Source: an uncultured Clostridia bacterium (GTDB lineage: Bacteria; Bacillota; Limnochordia; Darwinibacteriales; DTU012). From it: a stretch of 55,247 bases of DNA. Below the pieces are notes generated by a model. It saw only the letters and a list, made by a program, of their open reading frames with translations. It was not told where the DNA came from and searched no databases. This document shows, piece by piece, positions 7,837 through 17,439 of this stretch (position 1 is its first letter; every line of letters begins with the position of its first letter). The translations under genes and the position numbers were made by a program. The stretch lies in the NCBI GenBank assembly GCA_900019385.1, contig FIZJ01000028.1, positions 1-55,247 of the forward strand, written 5' to 3'.

Positions 7837-8702
7837 TTGGAAGCTGTCAGCTTCTGGGTCAATATGCCGAACTGTTCAAGCGAAAGTGCCTCGCCCCTCA
7901 CAGCCGGGGGCAGGTTCATTTCAGTCAAGATTTCATCCAGCCGCTCCCCAGAGATACCCCAGTCTCGGCACAAATCTTGCAGCGTGTTGCGCAAGGTCTT
8001 GCGCCTCTGGGAAAAGGCAGCGCGGATAACAGCGAAAAGTTCCGCCTGATCCGCCTGCACACGCGGCGGGCGCGGCGACAACCTGACAACGGCCGAATCC
8101 ACTTCAGGCGGCGGGATAAACACGGTCCTGGGGACTCGTGCTGTAATCTCCACGTCCGCATAGTACTGGATCATCAAGGTCAAGAGCCCGTAGTCTTTGG
8201 TGCCGGGAGCAGCCTGCATCCGTTCGGCGACTTCCTTTTGCACCATCACCACAATCGGATCAAAAGGGATGCCGCTCTCCAAAGCTTTGACGATCAGCGG
8301 CGAGGTGGCGTAATAAGGCAGGTTCGCCACCAGGCTCACCCGCTCCCTGTTCCAACCCAAGGTTCTCAACAGGCTTCCCCAATCATATTTCAGGGCGTCG
8401 CCGCAAACTAAATGGATGTTGTCCAGCGCCTGGTTCTCCCGGAAGATGGCTGCCAAATCGGGGTCGATTTCGAAGGTCAAAACCTGCCGGCATGCTTGCG
8501 CCAGGGCATAGGTCAGAGCCCCCAGTCCGGTCCCTATTTCCAGGACGAATTGATCGGGCTGAAGCCGGGCACAAGCTGTGATTTTCTGCAGGATGTTCCG
8601 GTCGACAAGGAAATTCTGGCCAAAACGCTTTTTGAAGCGGACTTGATACTGCTCCATCAAGGATTTTACTGTCCGCGGGCTTGTCAGCTGGTTGTAATCC
8701 AC
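7830..8702 (-). CDS. rsmA: 16S rRNA dimethyladenosine transferase
   Basis: About 290 residues; RsmA/KsgA dimethylates two adjacent adenosines in the 3'-terminal helix of 16S rRNA, using S-adenosylmethionine. Visible motifs are RFGQNFLVDRNIL (motif X), VLEIGTGLGALTYALA (SAM-binding motif I), and the catalytic NLPYYATSPL (motif IV). The GTG at 8700-8702 (VDYNQLTSPRTVKSLMEQYQ) was preferred because GGGAAGGAAG lies upstream and the alignment with Bacillus KsgA begins here; a longer in-frame start would overlap the preceding gene. The next gene downstream is yabG, as in Bacillus. Confidence 0.92.
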   Translation of the reverse strand: MDYNQLTSPRTVKSLMEQYQVRFKKRFGQNFLVDRNILQKITACARLQPDQFVLEIGTGLGALTYALAQACRQVLTFEIDPDLAAIFRENQALDNIHLVCGDALKYDWGSLLRTLGWNRERVSLVANLPYYATSPLIVKALESGIPFDPIVVMVQKEVAERMQAAPGTKDYGLLTLMIQYYADVEITARVPRTVFIPPPEVDSAVVRLSPRPPRVQADQAELFAVIRAAFSQRRKTLRNTLQDLCRDWGISGERLDEILTEMNLPPAVRGEALSLEQFGILTQKLTASKK

Positions 8703-8731
8703 AGCGAAAACTTCCTTCCCCAGTCTGCCGC

Positions 8732-8950
8732 CTAAACCGAATCCTGTTCCCAAAACAGCAGATCCAGTTTGCCGCTGGTCAGTTCGTTCAGCTTTTGACT
8801 AATGTATTGTTGATCATATTCGTCCAAGTTATCCAAGAGCATCAAGATCTGTTCAAACTGTTCTTCGGTGATTTCGCCTTTGGCCAAAAGCTTCTCGCAC
8901 ACAGCGATGAATTTCAGCTTCACCCGCTCCAGATCTTCAAACAACCCCAT
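8732..8950 (-). CDS. Small hypothetical protein between dnaB and rsmA
   Basis: A 72-residue acidic, helical protein (MGLFEDLERVKLKFIAVCEK) with a Leu-rich central part (QFEQILMLLDNLDEYDQQYI), probably a helical hairpin or short coiled coil. No family was recognised. The ATG at 8948-8950 follows GGCGGTG; a GTG three codons upstream is an alternative. It starts 12 bases after the dnaB stop codon and ends 29 bases before rsmA, so it belongs to the same operon. It has no membrane segment or signal peptide. Confidence 0.7.
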   Translation of the reverse strand: MGLFEDLERVKLKFIAVCEKLLAKGEITEEQFEQILMLLDNLDEYDQQYISQKLNELTSGKLDLLFWEQDSV

Positions 8951-8962
8951 CGGCTTCACCGC

Positions 8963-10342
8963 CTACTGCACATATTCATCGATAAACCTGGTGTATTCCT
9001 TGACAAACTTTAGCTTCACCGTCCCGGTGGGCCCTTTTCGCTGCTTGGCGAAAATCACTTCCACTTCGCCCTGGGTGCCTTCCGCTTCCGCTTCTTCCGG
9101 ATGGTAGTAATCGTGGCGGTAGAGGAACATGACAACGTCGGCGAATTCCTCGATGTTTCCCGAATCCCGGAGATCGGACATCAAAGGGCGTTTGTCCACG
9201 CGGTTCTCCACTCCCCGGTTCAGCTGTGAGATCAAGATGATGGGCACATCAAGTTCTCCGGCGAGATCCCGCAGCTCCCGCACCATTTCGCCTACAACCA
9301 AAGCCCAGTTCCGCCCGGCGGCGTTGCCCGGCGGGCGAATCAGCTGCAGATAGTCAATGACCACCAAGCCCAGATCCGGCTGGCTGGCCTTGACTTTCCG
9401 GGCCAAGGCTCTGATTTCGGCACAAGTCAAGCCTCTCCGGTCCACAATAGTGACAGGCAGCTGATACAGCTCGTTAAAAACACTTTGAGCCATGGCGAAC
9501 TGCTGATCTGTGAGGCGGACTTGATACTCCGCCGCTGTAATCTCCGCTTCGCCCTCTGCTTTGCAGCGGAAAAACTCTGACAGCACTATCCGGTCGCCGA
9601 TCTGCTCATCGTCCATCTCCAGACTGAAGATCAGGGTGGGAACATTGCGTTTGGCCACGTTGACCACCATGTTCAGGGCAAATGCGGTCTTGCCCATGCT
9701 GGGCCGGGCAGCCAAAATGATCAAATCCTTTTTCTTGAAACCGGTGGTCATGGCGTCAACCGAAGGGAACTGCACCGACAGGCCATAGGCGCTCTTGAGG
9801 CCCTGGCGCCTTTCCACCAGTTTAGTATAACATTTGCTGAGCACCTCCAGGAGAGACTTGACATCGGTCTCACCATCGGCGCTGTTTTCCGTCGCGGCAA
9901 ATATCAGTTCCTGTGCCCGGGCCTGGATTTCGGACAGATCTTGGCCTTCTTCGTTGATCACCAGGCTTTCGATGGCCCAGGATGCCTCGAGAATCCGCCG
10001 CAGGCCTGTTTTCAACCGCAGCACTTCCACACTGGGCTCCAACTCGCTAACAGCCACAATGGACTCGGTCAGGCTCATCAACACTTCCGCAGGGTTGGCG
10101 AAAGCTTTGGTTTTCCGCAGGTGGTTGTAAAGCTGAGTGTAGGTGACGCGGCCTGATTCGGTGTATAAATTCCAGATCGCCTCATAAATCTTGCGGTGTT
10201 CAGGATAATAGAAATGCTCTGGCCGGAGCTTTTCCACCACGTTATCCAGTTCCTGCGGGTGTTTTACTAAAATGCCCAGTACCCGTTTTTCCGCTTCGAT
10301 ATCCACCGGCAGTGCCGCCGTGGTCTTAGGAATCGAACTCAT
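8963..10342 (-). CDS. dnaB: Replicative DNA helicase DnaB
   Basis: A 459-residue hexameric 5'-3' helicase of the DnaB family (DnaC in Bacillus subtilis). The N-terminal primase-interacting domain occupies about residues 10-115 (PVDIEAEKRVLGILVKHPQE). The RecA-like C-terminal domain has Walker A ARPSMGKTAFALNMV near residue 205, Walker B LVVIDYLQLI, and the Arg-finger region SQLNRGVENR. The ATG at 10340-10342 follows AAGGAG and matches the family start. It overlaps the 3' end of the DnaD-like gene by 17 bases, so the two are translationally coupled: a helicase and a probable helicase-loading partner in one operon. Confidence 0.95.
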   Translation of the reverse strand: MSSIPKTTAALPVDIEAEKRVLGILVKHPQELDNVVEKLRPEHFYYPEHRKIYEAIWNLYTESGRVTYTQLYNHLRKTKAFANPAEVLMSLTESIVAVSELEPSVEVLRLKTGLRRILEASWAIESLVINEEGQDLSEIQARAQELIFAATENSADGETDVKSLLEVLSKCYTKLVERRQGLKSAYGLSVQFPSVDAMTTGFKKKDLIILAARPSMGKTAFALNMVVNVAKRNVPTLIFSLEMDDEQIGDRIVLSEFFRCKAEGEAEITAAEYQVRLTDQQFAMAQSVFNELYQLPVTIVDRRGLTCAEIRALARKVKASQPDLGLVVIDYLQLIRPPGNAAGRNWALVVGEMVRELRDLAGELDVPIILISQLNRGVENRVDKRPLMSDLRDSGNIEEFADVVMFLYRHDYYHPEEAEAEGTQGEVEVIFAKQRKGPTGTVKLKFVKEYTRFIDEYVQ

Positions 10343-10997
10343 CGGGGAACAACTCCTTCCATTTCCGTTCTGATTCGGGATTGATTTGCGGCTCCAGACG
10401 GGTTTGGTGCAGGATTTTAGCCAGATAGGGCTTGTCAAGCAGCTCCTGATAGGTGGTGACTCCTTCCACGAGCCAGTGCCGCAGGATACCTTCCAAATAC
10501 CCGATGTGAGGGTTGGAGATGGAACTGCACATTTCTTCGATGGCCACGGCGATGACTTCGTGGGACATCTTCTTCTGCTCCACCCAGAACATGAGCCTTT
10601 GCATGTCTTCCGGCGCGGGCACACCCACCCTGTTCGTCCAGAAGTTGACCAGCCACTCGAACCCTTTCTGCATGGGGTCTAAAAGTTCCACATCCGGTTC
10701 GACAGGCTTGAGATCGGGAACACACAGCTTGATTTCATTACCGTTGTCGATTATCCAGCCGTGGTCCGCCAGACAGGCCAAAGCTTTGCTCACTTCTCCT
10801 TCGCCAATATGCATGGCCTCGGCGATCAATGCGGCGTTCACCGGTTGGCGCTGCTGTTCAAACAGAGCCATGTTGATCCAGGTCATCACTGCGGTAATCC
10901 CCAGGGATTTCTGGGCAATCAGCAGTTCTACCGGTATCTGCAGCGGCATTTTTTCCAGTCCTTTGATTGTGAAATTGTCCGAACGAGATGACATCAC
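10326..10997 (-). CDS. DnaD domain-containing replication protein
   Basis: A 223-residue protein with an N-terminal winged-helix domain (residues about 15-95, PVELLIAQKSLGITAVMTWI) and a DnaD/DnaB2-type domain at about 110-200 (GFEWLVNFWTNRVGVPAPED, then SNPHIGYLEGILRHW). In Bacillus, DnaD helps DnaA and PriA recruit and load the replicative helicase at origins and stalled forks. Immediate overlap with dnaB supports such a role here. It also overlaps the end of the ABC-F gene by four bases. Whether it matches Bacillus DnaD or the DnaB loader cannot be settled by eye, so no symbol is given. Confidence 0.85.
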   Translation of the reverse strand: MMSSRSDNFTIKGLEKMPLQIPVELLIAQKSLGITAVMTWINMALFEQQRQPVNAALIAEAMHIGEGEVSKALACLADHGWIIDNGNEIKLCVPDLKPVEPDVELLDPMQKGFEWLVNFWTNRVGVPAPEDMQRLMFWVEQKKMSHEVIAVAIEEMCSSISNPHIGYLEGILRHWLVEGVTTYQELLDKPYLAKILHQTRLEPQINPESERKWKELFPDEFDS

Positions 10998-12868
10998 TCA
11001 TCATCCTTCGCCTGAATTGCATCGACAAGCGTTTCCCATTGTTGGTAACAATCTTCCAGCTTGGCTGTGAGCTCTTGATAATCCTGGTTGATCTGCCTGA
11101 GTTTCTCCGGATCCTGGTACAGCTCGGGCTGGGACAGGAGCGCTTCCAATTCGGCTTTCTTTTCTTCGCAGCTGATGATCTCCAATTCCAGCTGCTGCCG
11201 CTGTTTGTTCAGGCTGGGATCCTTGCGGGGTTTGGCTTTTGGCTTCGGTTCCGCCTTTTCATCCTTCCGGCCTTGCAGTTTCAGGGCCTTTAAGTATTCA
11301 CGATATTGAGAGTAATTACCTGCAAACTCTGTAATCCGGCCGGCCTCCAGAATCCAGATTTTGGTTGCCAGAAGATCAACCAGGTAGCGGTCGTGAGTGA
11401 CAAAAAGCATAGCACCGGGGAACTCACTGAGGGCTTCTGCCAGTGCCGTGCGGGCGTAGATATCCAAGTGGTTGGTAGGTTCATCCAGCAAAAGAAAGTT
11501 TGGTGCGGCAAGAAACAGTTTGGCGAGAAGAAGCCGGTTGCGTTCCCCTCCGCTCAGCACATCCACAGGTTGGAACACTTGGTTGCCTTTGAACAAAAAC
11601 CGCGCCAGAACACTGCGGAGCTGGCCGTAATCAAGGTCGTAGGTTAAGTAAAGCTCATGGAGAACTGTCTCGTTGTGCTCAAATTCCAGTTCCTGGCTGA
11701 AGTAACCCACATCGACATTGACGCCCCACTTAAGCTCGCCCGTACAGTCCAAACAGCCGGCAAGGATTTTCAGCAGGGTGGACTTGCCGGAACCATTGGC
11801 TCCGAGCAGGGCAATCCGGTCGCCGCGCCTGATGGTGCCGCTCACCTGATCCAGGACCACCCGGTCGTAGGCCTTGGTGATGTTGTTCAATTCCACCACT
11901 TTGACTCCGCTGGTGCGCCTCGGCCGGAACCTGAATTCCATGGCCTCCGGATCCTGACTCACCACGACAGGCTGCAGCTTGTCCAGCCTTTTGGCTCTGC
12001 TTTTGGCCTGGGATGCCCTGGTGCCGGCACCGAATTTATCGATGAACGCTTTGATCTTCTCAATCTCTTCCTGCTGTTTTTCTGCCTGCTTGCGGGCCTG
12101 GGCGATCCGCTCCCGGCGCTGGGTTTCATAAGCTTCATAATTACCCCTGTATTGATAAAGGCGCTGATCCGCCAGTTCCCAAATTCTGGCGGCAAACCGA
12201 TCGAGGAAATAGCGGTCGTGGGATACCACAATCACTGCCTTAGGGTATTGCTGAAGGAAGCCCTCGAGCCATTCCAAGGCTTCCAAGTCCAGATGGTTTG
12301 AGGGTTCGTCCAAAAGCAGCAAATCCGGCTCCTCAAGCAGCAGCCTGGCAAGCTGCGCCCTGACCCTCTGCCCGCCGCTCAATGTTTTCAGCGGCTTGGC
12401 CAGATCCGCCAGGGACAAGCCCAATCCCAGTGTCACACTGTTAATCCGAGCCTTGTACGTGTAACCACCCTCCGTTTCCCATCGCTGCTGCAGATCGGCG
12501 TACTGTTTCATGGCCGCCTCCAGCTTCTCTGGTTTGAACTCGGGGCTGGATTGGGCCATTTCCTGTTCCAGCCGCCCCATTTGCCTTTGAATATCAAGCA
12601 GCGAGGAGAACGGCTGAGCCAAATACTGTTCCAAGGTCAGATCCCCGTCCGGCAGGAGCTGCTGCAGATAACCGACACGGTAATGCGGCGGTTTTATGAT
12701 CTCACCATGATCGGGGAGTATCTCACCGGCCAGGATTCTGAGCAGTGTGGTTTTGCCAACTCCGTTTGCTCCTACCAGGCCGACGTGATCGCCTGGGCCG
12801 ACAACTGCCGTCACCTCGGCGAACACCAACCGATCGGCGTAATACTTCGTCAGGTTGTTAATCTGCAT
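10994..12868 (-). CDS. ABC-F family ATPase
   Basis: A 624-residue soluble protein with two ABC domains and no membrane segments. Walker A motifs are GANGVGKTTLL (about residue 37) and GANGSGKSTLL (about 355); signatures are LSGGQRVRAQLA and LSGGERNRLLLA; Walker B motifs LLLLDEPSNHLD and FLLLDEPTNHLD contain the NHLD typical of ABC-F. A charged linker (PtIM region) lies between the domains, and residues 540-624 form a C-terminal coiled coil as in Uup/YdiF. ABC-F proteins act on the ribosome, some giving antibiotic resistance; the target of this one is unknown. MQINNLTKYYADRLVF is the expected start. Confidence 0.92.
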   Translation of the reverse strand: MQINNLTKYYADRLVFAEVTAVVGPGDHVGLVGANGVGKTTLLRILAGEILPDHGEIIKPPHYRVGYLQQLLPDGDLTLEQYLAQPFSSLLDIQRQMGRLEQEMAQSSPEFKPEKLEAAMKQYADLQQRWETEGGYTYKARINSVTLGLGLSLADLAKPLKTLSGGQRVRAQLARLLLEEPDLLLLDEPSNHLDLEALEWLEGFLQQYPKAVIVVSHDRYFLDRFAARIWELADQRLYQYRGNYEAYETQRRERIAQARKQAEKQQEEIEKIKAFIDKFGAGTRASQAKSRAKRLDKLQPVVVSQDPEAMEFRFRPRRTSGVKVVELNNITKAYDRVVLDQVSGTIRRGDRIALLGANGSGKSTLLKILAGCLDCTGELKWGVNVDVGYFSQELEFEHNETVLHELYLTYDLDYGQLRSVLARFLFKGNQVFQPVDVLSGGERNRLLLAKLFLAAPNFLLLDEPTNHLDIYARTALAEALSEFPGAMLFVTHDRYLVDLLATKIWILEAGRITEFAGNYSQYREYLKALKLQGRKDEKAEPKPKAKPRKDPSLNKQRQQLELEIISCEEKKAELEALLSQPELYQDPEKLRQINQDYQELTAKLEDCYQQWETLVDAIQAKDDE

Positions 12869-12947
12869 GGTGTATCCTCCTGCTTACTAATACCACATGC
12901 GCCTGCTCAATTCCTGTTGCATACACTGGGAGGAGGAGGCGGCGAAG

Positions 12948-13955
12948 ATGTTCACCTGCAGGATTCTCGAAGACCGGGATCAGCGCTTCGACAACTTTAT
13001 TCTCACCCATCCCTGCGGCCACCTGTTCCAGTCCTATCCTTGGGGCGAACTAAAGCAATCATTTGGCTGGCGGCCGCTGCGGCTGCTTGTTTACGACCGG
13101 GGACAGGCGGCTGCGGCGGCGACTCTCCTCAGCCACCAACTGTTCAACGACTACACTCTGCTCTATGCTCCCCGCGGCCCGGTAATGCACTTTGACAACG
13201 ACCGGCTGGTTGCCTTTTTATTTGAGGAAATCGCTGCTTTAGCCCGATCGGTCAACGCCGTCTTTCTCAAAATCGATCCGGCTCTGCCGAAACTGGCCGG
13301 CAAGGTGCACCAGAAACTGCTCAAGCTTGGTTTCAGGCAGGTCGACAACGTCCACCCTCACAAAAGCCTCCAGCTGACCCAGGTCTACCGGATTCAACTA
13401 CCTTACCGGAACCACTCCCACATTGCTTTGATCAAGAATATGGGCGAGGCCAGCAAGCTCAGCGTGGAATGGAGCCCGTCCCAGGATAAGCTCAAGGTTT
13501 TCTACGCGCTCTTGCTGGAATACAGCGAGCTTACGGAAATCAAGGTGCGTTCCTTCAGCTACTACCAACGGCTGTGGGATCTGCTGCGGGAATTCGGAGT
13601 GTATGTCTTTTTGGTCAAGCAAAAAAACTACGTCATCGGCACCAGCCTCTTGATTACCTTCGGCTCCACCTGCTACAGCCTGTACACTGTCTACCGCCAG
13701 CGCCACCTCGGTTTGTATCCTGAATCGTTCCTGCACCTGGCGATCATGGAATGTGCAGCCAACGCCGGCTGCAAGGTGTATGAGGTGATCGACACTCTCT
13801 TGACGACAAAACAGACGGGCTGTGGCACCCGTCTGTTCAGTTTTCCGGTGGAACCCTACACTTACCTGGGTGAATTCGATCTTGTGTACCGCCCTTGGCA
13901 GTACCGGCTGTGGAATGTCCTCTACCCGATCTACAGCTGGTCAGTCAAGGCGTGA
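12948..13955 (+). CDS. FemX-like peptidoglycan bridge aminoacyltransferase
   Basis: A 335-residue protein of the FemABX family, which uses aminoacyl-tRNA to add residues to the stem peptide of lipid II. Two GNAT-like halves are visible: the first with HPCGHLFQSYPWGELKQSFG and YAPRGPVMHF, the second with the terminal EFDLVYRPWQYRLWN. A helical linker as in FemA is absent, giving the shorter FemX-like size. The ATG at 12948 was chosen because GGGAGGAGGAGG lies just upstream. It is a lone plus-strand gene, convergent with ddl (overlap of 11 bases at the 3' ends), which also acts in peptidoglycan precursor synthesis. The amino acid transferred cannot be told. Confidence 0.85.
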   Translation: MFTCRILEDRDQRFDNFILTHPCGHLFQSYPWGELKQSFGWRPLRLLVYDRGQAAAAATLLSHQLFNDYTLLYAPRGPVMHFDNDRLVAFLFEEIAALARSVNAVFLKIDPALPKLAGKVHQKLLKLGFRQVDNVHPHKSLQLTQVYRIQLPYRNHSHIALIKNMGEASKLSVEWSPSQDKLKVFYALLLEYSELTEIKVRSFSYYQRLWDLLREFGVYVFLVKQKNYVIGTSLLITFGSTCYSLYTVYRQRHLGLYPESFLHLAIMECAANAGCKVYEVIDTLLTTKQTGCGTRLFSFPVEPYTYLGEFDLVYRPWQYRLWNVLYPIYSWSVKA

Positions 13956-15033
13956 AGGAAACACGCCGGCGCCGGCGATCCTCATGGCGCTCCAGGGCGA
14001 GCTCAATCAGGCGGTCCAAAAGCTCCTGGTAACCAATTCCCGATGCTTCCCACAGCTTCGGATACATGGAGATCCTGGTGAAGCCGGGGATGGTGTTGAT
14101 CTCATTGACGATCACCTGCTGATCTTCGGTGATAAAGAAATCCACCCGGGCCATGCCGGCGCAGTCCACCGCCTTGAACGCTTTAACGGCATACTCTTCC
14201 AGGAGCCGCCGCTGCTCGGGAGTGACATCCGCCGGAATGATCAGCTGTGAGGTATCGCTCAAATACTTGGCTTCATAATCGTAGAACTCATTGCCCGGAA
14301 CGATCTCCCCGGGTACAGAAACAACCGGGTCGTCGTTCCCCAAAACACTGCACTCGATTTCCCTGGGCCTGCTTAAGGCCTGCTCAACCACTACACGGCG
14401 GTCAAACTCGCAGGCCAGGTTGACCGCCTCCACCAACTGCCCGCGGCTGTCGGCTCTGGTAATACCCACGCTTGAGCCGAGATTGGCAGGTTTGACAAAA
14501 CACGGATAGCCGATCTCAGCCTCGATCTTCGCGGTGATTTGATCCGGTTCCCGTTCCCAGTGCCGGCGAATCACCGTTTCCCACTTGACCACCGGCAGCC
14601 CCGCCTGAGAAAAGACGGCCTTCATCATGGCTTTGTCCATAGACACAGCCGAACCCAAAACTCCAGCCCCTACATAGGCGATATTGGCCAGTTCCAAAAG
14701 CCCCTGGATGGTCCCGTCTTCCCCATGGGGGCCGTGGAGTACGGGAAACACCACATCCAAAAAAGGTGTTTTGGCTTCAGGATCGGGAACCAAAGGCGGC
14801 TGCCCCGCTTCTCCAATCGGAGTGTCGAGGGAAAGCACTGGGGCCACCGACGCATCCAGCATTTTCGCCGCTTCGTTCGGCAGCAGCCACTTGCCGCTTT
14901 TGTCAATGGCCAGCGGTATGATTTCATATTTCCGAGGATCCAGGGCAGAGATCACAGATTTCGCCGACATCAACGAGACCTCGTGCTCACCGGACCGGCC
15001 GCCGAAGATAACCACCACTCGCAATTTGGACAT
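13945..15033 (-). CDS. ddl: D-alanine-D-alanine ligase
   Basis: A 362-residue ATP-grasp enzyme that joins two D-alanines for the peptidoglycan stem peptide. It shows the N-terminal [20 protein letters not shown] signature, [20 protein letters not shown], the ATP-binding [16 protein letters not shown], and the metal-binding end [20 protein letters not shown]. The size and the extended N-terminal half resemble the type II ligases. It is convergent with the femX-like gene and divergent from the galactose genes. No resistance-type (D-Ala-D-Lac) distinction is claimed. Confidence 0.95.
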   Translation of the reverse strand: MSKLRVVVIFGGRSGEHEVSLMSAKSVISALDPRKYEIIPLAIDKSGKWLLPNEAAKMLDASVAPVLSLDTPIGEAGQPPLVPDPEAKTPFLDVVFPVLHGPHGEDGTIQGLLELANIAYVGAGVLGSAVSMDKAMMKAVFSQAGLPVVKWETVIRRHWEREPDQITAKIEAEIGYPCFVKPANLGSSVGITRADSRGQLVEAVNLACEFDRRVVVEQALSRPREIECSVLGNDDPVVSVPGEIVPGNEFYDYEAKYLSDTSQLIIPADVTPEQRRLLEEYAVKAFKAVDCAGMARVDFFITEDQQVIVNEINTIPGFTRISMYPKLWEASGIGYQELLDRLIELALERHEDRRRRRVSFTP

Positions 15034-15214
15034 CTATTTGCCTCCCTTTTGACTTTGACTGTTTCCTGTTCCGCTTCCTTACATTATTCTGACTCGACAA
15101 AGCTTGCTCCTGTCAGCTGCTGGCATTTTCTTGAAGGAACCATTTAATAATATGTAGAAGAGATGATGGAAAATACAATCGCTCACAGACGTACTCGAAG
15201 GAGGAAGCTGTCAC

Positions 15215-15307
15215 ATGAAGAAGACCAAAGTCCAGAAGGCCGTCAAGAAAAAGGAAGACGGCCGCTACATCATCTTTTATACATTTACCAAGAAAAAGGA
15301 GAATTAA
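15215..15307 (+). CDS. 30-residue basic small protein upstream of galT
   Basis: An ORF of 30 codons beginning MKKTKVQKAVKKKEDGRYII and ending FYTFTKKKEN, preceded by a strong GAAGGAGG ribosome binding site eight bases from the ATG. It is Lys-rich with a short hydrophobic/aromatic core. The galT ribosome binding site AAGGAG is embedded in its last codons and galT starts three bases after its stop, so translation is likely coupled. It could be a leader peptide or a genuine small protein. No family is claimed. Confidence 0.6.
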   Translation: MKKTKVQKAVKKKEDGRYIIFYTFTKKKEN

Positions 15308-15310
15308 ACC

Positions 15311-16279
15311 ATGTCAGAACTGCGCTGGAACCCTCAGCTGATGCAGTGGGTGATTGTGGCCACCCACCGCCAGCACCGTACTTTTAAACCGCCGAAAGAA
15401 TTCTGCCCATTGTGCCCGACCAAGCCCGGTGCGTTTCCCACTGAGATTCCTGCCGAGAATTACGAGATTGTGGTGTTTGAGAACAAATTCCCTTCTCTAA
15501 GAACACCGCCGCCAGAAATGGGCGTGCAGCCATCGGACTTATACCCGGCCGCCCCGGCGGAGGGGATCTGCGAAGTAATCTGCTATTCGCCCGATCATTA
15601 TCTGACTTTGGGTGACGCGACTGCCGAACACATTTACAACCTGATTCAGGTTTGGGCTGATCGTTACCGGGAACTTGGATCGAAACCTGGTATCGAATAT
15701 GTCTATATTTTTGAAAACCGGGGTGATGCTGTGGGTGTGACGCTGCACCACCCCCACGGGCAGATCTACGCTTTCCCGTTTATCCCGCCTGTCCCAAAGC
15801 AGGAGCTTGAGGCGGCAAAACAGCATAAGGAAAAGCACGGTACGTGTCTGTACTGCGATATTCTCAAGCAGGAAAAGGCCGACCAGGTGCGGATCGTCTG
15901 CGAAAACAGCTCGTTTGCGGCGTTTGTGCCCTTCTATGCCCGTTTTCCCTACGAGGTGCACATCTTCTCCAAGCGCCATGTGGGCTCGCTATTGGATTTG
16001 ACCGACGATGAAGCGGCAGATCTCGCCTGTATACTCAAGGAACTGATTACCGGATATGACCGGTTGTTCGGCTTTACACTTCCGTATATCATGGCTCTGC
16101 ACCAAGTGCCGGCCAAAGGGGATTATCCAGAGTATCATCTTCACTTTGAGTTTTATCCATTCAACAGGACCGAAACCAAACTCAAGTATCTGGCAGGTGT
16201 CGAATCCGGCGCAGGCACCTTCATCACTGACATGAGCCCTGAAGAACAGGCAGAACGACTGCGAGGTGCTGTGAAATGA
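15311..16279 (+). CDS. galT: Galactose-1-phosphate uridylyltransferase
   Basis: A 322-residue class I GalT of the HIT superfamily, transferring UMP between UDP-glucose and galactose-1-phosphate in the Leloir pathway. The active-site motif HHPHGQIYAFPF, with the nucleophilic His between Pro and Gly, is near residue 155. A zinc site is suggested by FCPLCPT near residue 33. CLYCDILKQEK and YEVHIFSKRH mark the second half. The stop overlaps the galK ATG in an ATGA, so the two are translationally coupled. The epimerase galE is not in the window. Confidence 0.95.
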   Translation: MSELRWNPQLMQWVIVATHRQHRTFKPPKEFCPLCPTKPGAFPTEIPAENYEIVVFENKFPSLRTPPPEMGVQPSDLYPAAPAEGICEVICYSPDHYLTLGDATAEHIYNLIQVWADRYRELGSKPGIEYVYIFENRGDAVGVTLHHPHGQIYAFPFIPPVPKQELEAAKQHKEKHGTCLYCDILKQEKADQVRIVCENSSFAAFVPFYARFPYEVHIFSKRHVGSLLDLTDDEAADLACILKELITGYDRLFGFTLPYIMALHQVPAKGDYPEYHLHFEFYPFNRTETKLKYLAGVESGAGTFITDMSPEEQAERLRGAVK

Positions 16280-17436
16280 CTGTACATGAACTTGTGGAAG
16301 CTTTCCGACGCCAATTCCCCGATGCCGGCGAACCGATTGTGGTCAGGGCGCCGGGGCGAGTGAACCTCATCGGTGAACACACCGATTACAACGACGGCTA
16401 TGTGCTGCCAATGGCGATTGACGCCCAGATCATGCTTGCCGGATCTTTAAGGGATGATCAGGAAGTTCATCTTTATTCTTTGGATTTCCAAAGCGGGGAT
16501 CGGTTCTCGCTCGGGGAGATACAGCGCAGCACAAAGGCTACGTGGACCAACTATATCCGGGGAGTATGCTCCATGTTCCTGGAGTTTACGCCCCTAAAGG
16601 GCATGAATATTGTGCTCACCGGGAATGTGCCTCAGGGGGCCGGGTTGTCTTCGTCCGCCGCTTTGGAAGTAGGCACCGCCCTTTTGATCAGGAACCTCAA
16701 CGGGCTGGATACAGATGCCGTTGAGCTGGCCAAGCTCGCGCAGCGGGCGGAAAACGAGTTCGTCGGTGTCAACTGCGGCATAATGGATCAATTCATCTCC
16801 GGGCTTGGGAAGCAAGGGCACGTGCTGTTTCTGGACTGCCGTTCGCTTGAATATGAGCTGGTTCCGGCGCCTTTCGCGGACAAAAACGCCTCCGTTGTGG
16901 TCATTGACAGCGGGGTAAAGCGGGGATTGGTCAGTTCCGAGTACAACCTCAGGCGCAGCCAGTGTGAAGCTGCGGTCCGGGAACTGCAAAAAGATCTGCC
17001 CCAGATCCGGGCGTTAAGAGATGTGGGCGCCGCTGATCTTGTTTTGGTGGAAAAACTGCCGCCGGACCTCTGCAAACGGGCCCGGCATGTGATCACGGAA
17101 AACCAGCGAGTTTTGGATGCGGTGAAATATCTGGCCGCCGGTGATCTGAGAGCGTTTGGCCTTTTGATGAACCAATCCCATGCAAGCCTCCGGAATGACT
17201 ATGAGGTGAGCTGCCAAGAACTGGATCTCTTGGTCGAGCTAGCGCAAAGCGTTCCCGGAACCTACGGCTCAAGAATGACCGGCGCTGGGTTCGGCGGATG
17301 CACGGTATCCTTGGTGGACAATGATTATGTTGGCCGGCTCAAAGCGGTGGTGATGGAGCAATACCCGGCCCAGTCCGGCCTGAAGCCGCGGATCTTCGTC
17401 TTCAACGCCAGCGAAGGTGCTCAGCAGCTGGTTTAA
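16276..17436 (+). CDS. galK: Galactokinase
   Basis: A 386-residue GHMP kinase that phosphorylates galactose at C1. The galactokinase signature GRVNLIGEHTDYNDGYVLPM is near residue 25, the ATP loop VPQGAGLSSSAALEVGTALL near residue 120, and GSRMTGAGFGGCTVSLV near residue 335. Conserved catalytic residues of the family (Arg/Asp in GRVNLIG and NCGIMDQFIS) are present. It forms an operon with galT, overlapping by four bases. It runs against the direction of the replication fork, unlike most neighbours, and is convergent with aroE. Confidence 0.95.
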   Translation: MTVHELVEAFRRQFPDAGEPIVVRAPGRVNLIGEHTDYNDGYVLPMAIDAQIMLAGSLRDDQEVHLYSLDFQSGDRFSLGEIQRSTKATWTNYIRGVCSMFLEFTPLKGMNIVLTGNVPQGAGLSSSAALEVGTALLIRNLNGLDTDAVELAKLAQRAENEFVGVNCGIMDQFISGLGKQGHVLFLDCRSLEYELVPAPFADKNASVVVIDSGVKRGLVSSEYNLRRSQCEAAVRELQKDLPQIRALRDVGAADLVLVEKLPPDLCKRARHVITENQRVLDAVKYLAAGDLRAFGLLMNQSHASLRNDYEVSCQELDLLVELAQSVPGTYGSRMTGAGFGGCTVSLVDNDYVGRLKAVVMEQYPAQSGLKPRIFVFNASEGAQQLV

Positions 17437-17439
17437 GAT

